Assembly (NCBI GenBank): GCA_045544955.1
Contig: JAZPZY010000012.1
Location: 1 to 8,552 of the forward strand
Direction of reading: 5' to 3'
DNA: 8,552 nt
DNA from: SIG701 sp045544955
GTDB taxonomy: Bacteria > Bacillota > Clostridia > Oscillospirales > CAG-272
The translations under genes were made by a program, and so were the position numbers. The notes beneath the pieces are model-generated. The model saw only the letters and a list, made by a program, of their open reading frames with translations, did not search any database and had not been told where the DNA came from. Shown one piece after another: positions 1 to 5,032 of the stretch (positions are counted from its first letter, which is position 1; each line of letters begins with the position of its first letter).

Positions 1-38
1 AGCTTCGCTGACAGCTCCCTTTACACAAGGGAGCCTTT
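1..38. repeat. Partial palindromic intergenic repeat (CTCCCT/AGGGAG type)
   Basis: A perfect 8-bp stem, GCTCCCTT at 14-21 and AAGGGAGC at 27-34, closes on a 5-base loop. Just before it, AGCTTCGCTGAC (1-12) looks like the right part of a second small hairpin (GTCAGC-TTC-GCTGAC) whose first bases lie outside the window. From memory, this double-hairpin layout matches a short dispersed element common between genes in gut Clostridia. No second copy occurs in this window, so the repeat status is inferred from family knowledge and the palindromes are what is seen. The left boundary is unknown. Confidence 0.5.
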
Positions 39-102
39 GACACAAGATCATTCTACGCTGAATTTTTATTTGCTTTCTGCTCACCGGCTATAGCCTCTTT
101 TG

Positions 103-127
103 AACCCCGCCACTATGGCGGGGTTTT
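103..127 (+). terminator. Rho-independent terminator for a rightward transcript from outside the window
   Basis: A 9-bp G+C-rich stem (AACCCCGCC at 103-111, GGCGGGGTT at 117-125) with a 5-base loop runs into TTTT on the plus strand. On the minus strand the stem is followed by CAAAAGAGG, with no T run, so it works rightward. It would end a plus-strand gene left of the window that converges with the hydrolase-like gene. Confidence 0.6.
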
Positions 128-135
128 CATAATAC

Positions 136-170
136 AAAAAGTGCTGATGCATTTCCGCATCAGCACTTTT
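136..170 (-). terminator. Rho-independent terminator of the DUF6259 gene
   Basis: A perfect 14-bp stem (137-150 with 157-170) has a 6-base loop, and on the minus strand it is followed by TTTTT. It starts 8 bp after the stop codon of the hydrolase-like gene. The plus strand also has TTTT after the stem, so it may act in both directions. Confidence 0.85.
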
Positions 171-177
171 GTCTTTA

Positions 178-3129
178 TTACACATTCCAGTCGAGCACGC
201 CGTATCCTTCCGGTTCCATACGGCAAAGGATCTTACGCATGCCGCCTTCGCTGACGGAGGAGAGAATCTCAGCCCCGCCGTTTTCCGTAAATTCCGTAAG
301 GCACGCCGGTAAGACGTATTCCGCCTCGGGCACGGTGAGCGTGATCTCCGCCGGCTTATCGCTGGCATTTATGAGGAACAGGCTGCGATGTCCGTTTTCA
401 TCCTCCCAGGTACCGGCAAGAACCAGTTTTTCATGATTCCACATCTGTGCACGCAGGAAGGATTCGCAGTCCAAAAGGGGTACGTCCCCGGAGATCACCG
501 GCGGCCGCAGCATTTCCGCTCCGGCAAAGAATTCCCGCCGTCTGTACCGGAGATTTGCCATCTTTTTGAGGAACGGGAACTGTACGGGATCGTTCACGAT
601 CTCGGGATGGATCCACCCAAGCTGCTGTCCGAAGGTGAGAGACTGGGCGATCTGGAAACGGAAGTAATCCGCATCGTCCCGCTTGTTCTGGGTAATAACC
701 CTGCCGAAAATGGCGGTTCTGCCGCCGTAGATCCGGCTGTGTGCCGGCACGCCGTCCACCTGCACCCACGTCCAGGACAGATAGCCGTCCAGCATACCGG
801 AATACACCTCCGAGGTAGATTCACTTACCACGGCAAAATCCTCCGAAACGGAAGCACGCAGCGTATCGATCAGTTGTGCGTACGACTTCCACCAGAAGGA
901 ACCGAAGCCGGGTGTATGCAGGTGATTTTCGTCAAAGCACTCCTCGTAGGCGGTGGATACCACGTCCAGATAAATGCCGTCCATGCCGTAATCCTTGTGC
1001 AGCTTTTTCACGATGCGCTGTACTTCGTTCTTCCACACGGTGGTGGAAGGGCACATTCTGGCAAAGCGGACCGGCTTTCCGTCCGGCTCCGTGCTGGCGT
1101 AGGAGGTAAAGATGGTATTCCCCTCAACATCCTTGGCGGTAGCCGGCTCGGCTTCCCGTCCGAAGCGGCCGTCATCCGCCCGGCTGTCGCACATATCCCA
1201 GGAATAGCCCGCCATATAGGGGATCACACGGATGTCCGCTTCTTTCAGTGCCTTCATGCCCTCTTTCAGATCCTGGTGCACGGGGAAATAGTTGGGATTA
1301 TCGTTATTGAAGGGCACCCAGTGCCAGTTATACAGATGATAGCATACGGGCACGCCGATTTCCTCCCGGAAGCGTACCGCCGTTTTGTACCAGTCCTCAG
1401 GTGCTTTATCCGCATACTTTTCCCGAAGCGTAATGGGGAACGGATTGGCATCCGGATTCTCGTTGGGCATAAAATGCATGATCCACACGGGCATATGACG
1501 CATCCACTGGGGCGTATCCGCACGTCCTCTGAGGGGAGCCAGCCACTCTGCCGACCGCATCACGAACGCCCGGTAAATATTCGCCGCATCAAACCAGTCA
1601 CCCCGAAAACGCTGCCACACCATCTCCCCGGGCAGCGTATAAGAATTGCCCGGCTTCCGCTGATAATCGGCAATACACTCTGAAAAAAGAAGCGTGCAGT
1701 CAGAAAGCGGGGCTCCCACCGCGGTGAGAAAGCGGGGATTGCCCGCCCCGTCGTGAATACCCGCATACAGGCCGTTCACGCCCTCCGTCTCCTTGCCCGG
1801 ATTATACAGGGCAAAATAGGGCATATTCACCTGCACGCCGGTGGGGTACTTTCCCCATATACAGGCACTTCGTTTGTTGAAACGGCGGGAGAGAATGCCG
1901 CTGCCCACGGCGGCAAAGGCGGTATCAAAGCCTTTGGCAAGGCACTGCGGATAGGTGACGCGGGCGACGGACCAGCGTTCACTCTGATTCACCACCCGCA
2001 TTTTCCAGCGGACGCGGCTCTCCCCCGGCTCCAGAAAGGCTTCCGCCACTACGGTGATACCGCGGACGGCTCCGCTGTCCGGATCGCAGAAGGTAAGCCT
2101 AAGGTAGTTATCCCGCCGGAGAATATGTACCCTATCCCAGCCGTCGCCGCCGTCGAAGCACACGTTCTTCTCATACTGTGTATCCCACAGCGTAAGAGAG
2201 AACAAAGGCACGGTCTGTGTCTCGGAGGGCTCTCCGGCGAATACGGGAGCAACCCATACCCCGCTGTCCGTCTTTTGCAGGGCAAAGGAAAGATCACCGG
2301 ACGAAACGGTGAGCGTCTCCTCCACAAACGGTGCCGTCACACGCCGGGGAATGGGGGGAAGCTTTTCCTCCAGTTCATCGGCAAGGGCGAAGAAATCCTC
2401 TGCCTCATCGAAAAAGATCCACGCGCCGGGACTGTTTTCCCCCGACAGAAAGCGGAGATCTCCCTTATACAGGGCAAAATCGCCCAGAACCCGGACGAAG
2501 CCCGCCTCCTGATAGAGAATGGGGCTGCCGCCGCACACGGCGAAATAGCCGCCGTCACCGCGGACGGCAACGCCCTTCTGAAAAGCGATGGGCCGGGTTT
2601 TCATCCGCTCCCAGGCAACGTGGGGGCGGATCCGCATAAGCGTTTCGTAATCCGGGGCATCAGGGTTTTCCTCCGTGGGGAAGGAAAACGTGTGGGAAAA
2701 GGGATTTCCCATGGCGTCGTATTCGTAGCCGGTATATTCCCTGCCTTCAAATCCTTCCCAGGAAATATCCATCAGCCGCAGCGTATATCCTGTGCGGCTG
2801 ACATCGCTGTCCAAACTGACCGAAACGTACACGGCGGCCTTGTCCGAAGCCGGCGTAAACCGATAGGTAACGAACAGACCGGGGATGGGTGCCCCGTCGG
2901 GATCGCTGACTGTTGCCGTACGGACGAACACCGTATCTCCCCGTTTGAAAATATCCGTTTTCTCATGAAACAAAAAATACCGTTTGCCAAATCCGTCGAT
3001 AAAATCGTGAAACACCAGCGTCTGGCTGATTTTTGCCGTCTCCGTGTGCAGCCGCAGAGTGTGATCCTCCCCTACGGCAAGGGTGAAACGGAGAAGCTTT
3101 CCGTTCCCCTCAAAGATGCGTTCTGTCAT
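178..3129 (-). CDS. DUF6259-type glycoside hydrolase-like protein, cytoplasmic
   Basis: This is a protein of about 983 aa with no signal peptide or membrane segment, so it probably acts inside the cell on an imported oligosaccharide. Residues below are numbered from the upstream ATG at 3138. Residues 1-270 and 275-420 look like beta-sandwich regions. From about 540 (TPQWMRHMPVW) to 880 there is a TIM-barrel region that I recognise as DUF6259-like: EDWYKTAVRFREEIGVPVCY, YNWHWVPFNNDNPNYFP, RVIPYMAGYSWD, DGIYLDVVS and VVSESTSEVY. A beta-rich C-terminal domain follows. D725 (YLDV) and E773 (VSES) are the best candidate catalytic acids by analogy with other GH barrels; this is inference. Start choice: the ATG at 3138 directly abuts AAAGG, whereas the ATG at 3129 lies 9 nt after it and fits better. 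The divergent AraC gene suggests substrate-induced control. The substrate is unknown. The protein could be a galactosidase-like or other exo-acting enzyme. Confidence 0.8.
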   Translation of the reverse strand: MTERIFEGNGKLLRFTLAVGEDHTLRLHTETAKISQTLVFHDFIDGFGKRYFLFHEKTDIFKRGDTVFVRTATVSDPDGAPIPGLFVTYRFTPASDKAAVYVSVSLDSDVSRTGYTLRLMDISWEGFEGREYTGYEYDAMGNPFSHTFSFPTEENPDAPDYETLMRIRPHVAWERMKTRPIAFQKGVAVRGDGGYFAVCGGSPILYQEAGFVRVLGDFALYKGDLRFLSGENSPGAWIFFDEAEDFFALADELEEKLPPIPRRVTAPFVEETLTVSSGDLSFALQKTDSGVWVAPVFAGEPSETQTVPLFSLTLWDTQYEKNVCFDGGDGWDRVHILRRDNYLRLTFCDPDSGAVRGITVVAEAFLEPGESRVRWKMRVVNQSERWSVARVTYPQCLAKGFDTAFAAVGSGILSRRFNKRSACIWGKYPTGVQVNMPYFALYNPGKETEGVNGLYAGIHDGAGNPRFLTAVGAPLSDCTLLFSECIADYQRKPGNSYTLPGEMVWQRFRGDWFDAANIYRAFVMRSAEWLAPLRGRADTPQWMRHMPVWIMHFMPNENPDANPFPITLREKYADKAPEDWYKTAVRFREEIGVPVCYHLYNWHWVPFNNDNPNYFPVHQDLKEGMKALKEADIRVIPYMAGYSWDMCDSRADDGRFGREAEPATAKDVEGNTIFTSYASTEPDGKPVRFARMCPSTTVWKNEVQRIVKKLHKDYGMDGIYLDVVSTAYEECFDENHLHTPGFGSFWWKSYAQLIDTLRASVSEDFAVVSESTSEVYSGMLDGYLSWTWVQVDGVPAHSRIYGGRTAIFGRVITQNKRDDADYFRFQIAQSLTFGQQLGWIHPEIVNDPVQFPFLKKMANLRYRRREFFAGAEMLRPPVISGDVPLLDCESFLRAQMWNHEKLVLAGTWEDENGHRSLFLINASDKPAEITLTVPEAEYVLPACLTEFTENGGAEILSSVSEGGMRKILCRMEPEGYGVLDWNV

Positions 3130-3146
3130 ACTGTACATCCTTTCAT
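3126..3146 (-). other. Possible six-codon leader ORF overlapping the hydrolase start
   Basis: On the minus strand, AGAGG is followed after 9 nt by an ATG opening the short frame MKGCTV, whose TGA overlaps the ATG at 3129 as ATGA. The spacing resembles a translated leader coupled to the downstream start. The same AAAGG inside it would serve as the ribosome site of the main gene. It may equally be chance, since short frames are common. Confidence 0.25.
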
Positions 3147-3170
3147 TTCTATATACCTCTCTATACTACC

Positions 3171-3198
3171 ATTTTACTGAAAAAAGAAGAAAATACAA
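3171..3198 (-). promoter_or_regulatory. Candidate promoter of the hydrolase-like gene
   Basis: On the minus strand TAAAAT (3171-3176) matches the -10 consensus at five of six positions, and TTGTAT (3193-3198) lies 16 bp upstream as a weak -35. Transcription would start near 3164, about 35 nt before the chosen start codon. A poor -35 is typical of promoters that need an activator, which fits the adjacent AraC regulator. Confidence 0.3.
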
Positions 3199-3211
3199 TC
3201 CACAATTTGAT

Positions 3212-3235
3212 TTTTTCTATTCCATTTTTCGATTC
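3212..3235. repeat. Tandem 11-bp direct repeat, possible AraC operator
   Basis: TTTTTCTATTC (3212-3222) and TTTTTCGATTC (3225-3235) differ at one base and start 13 bp apart. They lie in the divergent gap between the AraC gene and the hydrolase-like gene. AraC-family proteins bind direct-repeat half-sites through two HTH motifs, usually about 21 bp apart, so the 13-bp spacing is unusual. The pair overlaps the -35 area of the candidate araC promoter and lies upstream of the hydrolase promoter. The operator role is inferred; the T-rich composition makes chance similarity possible. Confidence 0.4.
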
Positions 3236-3248
3236 ACCGTGGTACAAT
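3220..3248 (+). promoter_or_regulatory. Candidate promoter of the AraC-family gene
   Basis: TGGTACAAT (3240-3248) is an extended -10 element, with TACAAT matching five of six consensus positions. TTCCAT at 3220-3225, with 17-bp spacing, is a weak -35. The first base of the transcript would fall near 3255, leaving a very short leader with the ribosome site GAGGTG at 3255-3260. Confidence 0.4.
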
Positions 3249-3268
3249 AAAAGCGAGGTGATATGGGA

Positions 3269-4054
3269 ATGATCGAAAAACTGAACGAACTGTTTTCTGC
3301 AGATTTCAATTTAGACACCGTTTACGCCATACGTCAAAGCCGGAAAAATGAGATAAGCACGAAAAATCTGGAAACGCCCCGTCGGCTCAGCGGTCTTTTA
3401 TACGTGGCGGATTTCCCTGCCACGTACCGTTTTACAGACGGCGGCGGGTTCAAAGCCGTGCCGGGCGACGTGATCTTTCTGCCGGAAGGCGCCCGGTATT
3501 CCACGGAATTCCACGTGCCGCCGGGGAAGGTCTCTCATCCGCTCCTCATCAATTTCCGGATCACCGCACCGTCCGGAACGGTTCTCGCCTGGGATCGTCC
3601 GCCTGTGCGTCTCTGCACGGATAACGGCCCATGCCATTCCCACTTTGCCGCCGCCGTTTCGCTGTACGAAAGCGGCAGAACGGCACTTCTGAAAGCGAAA
3701 GCATATGAGCTCATCGGCAGTATTTTCCCGCTTTTCCGGGAAGATCCGCTTTGCCTTCATTACATCCGCCGGCATTTTGCAGAAGACATCCATATTCCCG
3801 ATTTAGCAAAAAAATCCGCCCTCAGTGAGAGCGAATTTCGCAAGCGATTCAAGGAGGCCACCGGCACGTCGCCCCTTCAGTATATTACGCGGCTGAAAAT
3901 AGAGCAGGCGTGCAAAATGCTGCTGGATGAAGATATCTCTCCCCAGAGCATCAGCGAATTCCTGCATTTCTGCACCGTGCCGTATTTTTACAAGGTATTC
4001 AAAGCGCACACCGGGCTGACACCCAATCAGTACCGAAACAGATCTTCCCTCTGA
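3269..4054 (+). CDS. AraC-family transcriptional regulator
   Basis: This is a cytoplasmic regulator of about 261 aa. The N-terminal half (about 40-100) contains a cupin-like ligand pocket pattern: LSGLLYVADF, then GDVIFLPEGARYSTEFHVPP. The C-terminal 97 residues (165-261) form the two-helix-turn-helix AraC DNA-binding domain: HIPDLAKKSALSESEFRKRF as the first HTH, TGTSPLQYITRLKIEQACKM as the linker, and SISEFLHFCTVPYFYKVFKA as the second, ending in TGLTPNQYR. Start choice: ATGs occur at 3263 and 3269. GAGGTG ends 2 nt before the first and 8 nt before the second, so 3269 is preferred; the longer form would be 263 aa. It is divergent from the hydrolase-like gene and likely controls it, perhaps as a sugar-responsive activator. 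The regulatory target is inferred from position only. The 3' end overlaps the convergent kinase gene by 28 bp. Confidence 0.93.
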   Translation: MIEKLNELFSADFNLDTVYAIRQSRKNEISTKNLETPRRLSGLLYVADFPATYRFTDGGGFKAVPGDVIFLPEGARYSTEFHVPPGKVSHPLLINFRITAPSGTVLAWDRPPVRLCTDNGPCHSHFAAAVSLYESGRTALLKAKAYELIGSIFPLFREDPLCLHYIRRHFAEDIHIPDLAKKSALSESEFRKRFKEATGTSPLQYITRLKIEQACKMLLDEDISPQSISEFLHFCTVPYFYKVFKAHTGLTPNQYRNRSSL

Positions 4055-4926
4055 TATTCCGGCACGGCGGCGGTGTTCGATACCACGTATCCGCTGAGTG
4101 CCGCAGCATTTTCGGCTGCTTTTTCCACGGGCAGGCCAGATAGATAAGAAACCGCCCACGCCGCCGCATAGCTGTCACCTGCTCCTACCGTGGACAGAAC
4201 GGGAACGGAGGCGGCAGGCTGCACGAATCCCCGTTTTTCAAAGGCACTGTACACAAACGAGCCCTTGCCGCCCATGGTATACAGCACGTATTTCACCTGC
4301 GGATACCGGGCACAAATGCCCTCCGCAATCGATGCGGGATCCTCGGACGCCGCCGCATAGAGCCCCATCTGCCGGAGAGTCGGCTCCTCCTCATCCCCCA
4401 CCTTCAGAACGGTGGCGTGGCTGAGGCAGAACCGGGCGGAATCCTCGTCATAGCAGTCCTTGCGGAGGTTGACGTCGCAGAGGATCTCCGCAAACGGGCA
4501 GGTTTCCACCAGCCGGCAGAGAGAAGTGCGGGATACGGAACTCCGCTGGATCAGCGTGCCGAAATACAGCATATCAAAGCCGGTCCCGCGGACTGCCGCC
4601 CCGTCCTCCCCGGAAAAGGGGATATTGTCGTAAGCCGTGTCCGACAGCACGTTATACCGGGGCATGCCGTCCCCGTGGAGCGTAACAAGCGTCAGCCCCG
4701 TGGACTTATCCGTAGTTTTCACAAACGCCTGCCGGATGCCGAAGCGGGCCATTTCCTCCGAAGCACGGGCACCCCATTCGTCCCGTCCCACGCCGGTATA
4801 CAGATATCCCTCCGCACCGCACCGGGCGCAGTGGGCGATAAAATTCAGCGCCCCGCCGCCGATAAAGCTTTCCGTCTCGTATTTATCCCAGAGTATCTCT
4901 CCGAATGCCAGAATTTTTGGTGTCAT
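4027..4926 (-). CDS. PfkB-family carbohydrate kinase (ribokinase/fructokinase-like)
   Basis: This is a cytosolic ATP-dependent sugar kinase of 299 aa, normal for the family. It opens with MTPKILAFGEILWD. The substrate-binding PfkB signature is GGGALNFIAHCARCGA (23-38) followed by VGRDEWG. The C-terminal signature is STVGAGDSYAAAW (245-257), in which GAGD supplies the anion hole and D251 is the expected catalytic base. The usual first Asp of DTxGAGD is Ser here, a mild departure at a position linked to monovalent-cation binding in ribokinase. The sugar cannot be named; fructose or a released hexose is plausible. Start choice: an ATG at 4944 would add six residues but has no ribosome site and lies only about 7 nt from the predicted transcript start. 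The ATG at 4926 has GAGG 6 nt upstream. It has its own strong promoter and no visible terminator, and overlaps araC tail-to-tail by 28 bp. Confidence 0.93.
   Translation of the reverse strand: MTPKILAFGEILWDKYETESFIGGGALNFIAHCARCGAEGYLYTGVGRDEWGARASEEMARFGIRQAFVKTTDKSTGLTLVTLHGDGMPRYNVLSDTAYDNIPFSGEDGAAVRGTGFDMLYFGTLIQRSSVSRTSLCRLVETCPFAEILCDVNLRKDCYDEDSARFCLSHATVLKVGDEEEPTLRQMGLYAAASEDPASIAEGICARYPQVKYVLYTMGGKGSFVYSAFEKRGFVQPAASVPVLSTVGAGDSYAAAWAVSYLSGLPVEKAAENAAALSGYVVSNTAAVPEYQREDLFRY
4103..4124 (+). terminator. Weak candidate terminator of araC inside the kinase gene
   Basis: GCAGC (4103-4107) and GCTGC (4115-4119) form a 5-bp stem with a 7-base loop, followed by TTTTT on the plus strand, about 50 bp after the araC stop. 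It lies in an alanine-rich part of the oppositely oriented kinase gene, so it may be a by-product of codon choice. No better terminator for araC is visible. Confidence 0.25.
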
Positions 4927-4957
4927 AGTGAGCCTCGTTTTCATAAGTGATATTCTA

Positions 4958-4987
4958 ATTATAAAACAACCGTTATGGGATTGTCAA
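4958..4987 (-). promoter_or_regulatory. Consensus housekeeping sigma-factor promoter of the kinase gene
   Basis: On the minus strand TTGACA (4982-4987) and TATAAT (4958-4963) both match the consensus perfectly, with an 18-bp spacer. Transcription should start near 4951, giving a leader of about 25 nt before the chosen ATG at 4926. No clear operator overlaps it, so expression may be high and largely constitutive. Confidence 0.85.
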
Positions 4988-4990
4988 TAG

Positions 4991-5028
4991 AAAAGGGGAG
5001 CCGCATTTGCAAAATGCGACTCCCCTTT
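4991..5028 (-). terminator. Rho-independent terminator of the lipoprotein gene
   Basis: A long stem pairs 4992-5000 with 5020-5028 (9 bp) and 5002-5008 with 5012-5018 (7 bp), with a single mismatch between them and a 3-base loop. On the minus strand it is followed by TTTTCTATT. It begins 4 bp after the lipoprotein stop codon and abuts the -35 box of the kinase promoter. Confidence 0.88.
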
Positions 5029-5032
5029 CTGC

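Noticed and set aside
388..3180. Long plus-strand open frames at 388-1683 and 1753-3180, antisense to the hydrolase-like gene.
   Set aside because: They are in the same codon register as the hydrolase gene and explained by the same avoidance of TTA, CTA and TCA. The minus-strand product has recognisable domain motifs; these do not.
4417..4950. Plus-strand open frame opposite the kinase gene, and a similar one at 7481-7927 opposite the TetR gene.
   Set aside because: Both are register-matched shadows of clear minus-strand genes with family signatures.
4964..4981. Possible catabolite-control (cre) site between the -35 and -10 of the kinase promoter (ATAACGGTTGT on the minus strand).
   Set aside because: It has the central CG and flanking A/T but lacks the outer TG and CA of the cre consensus.
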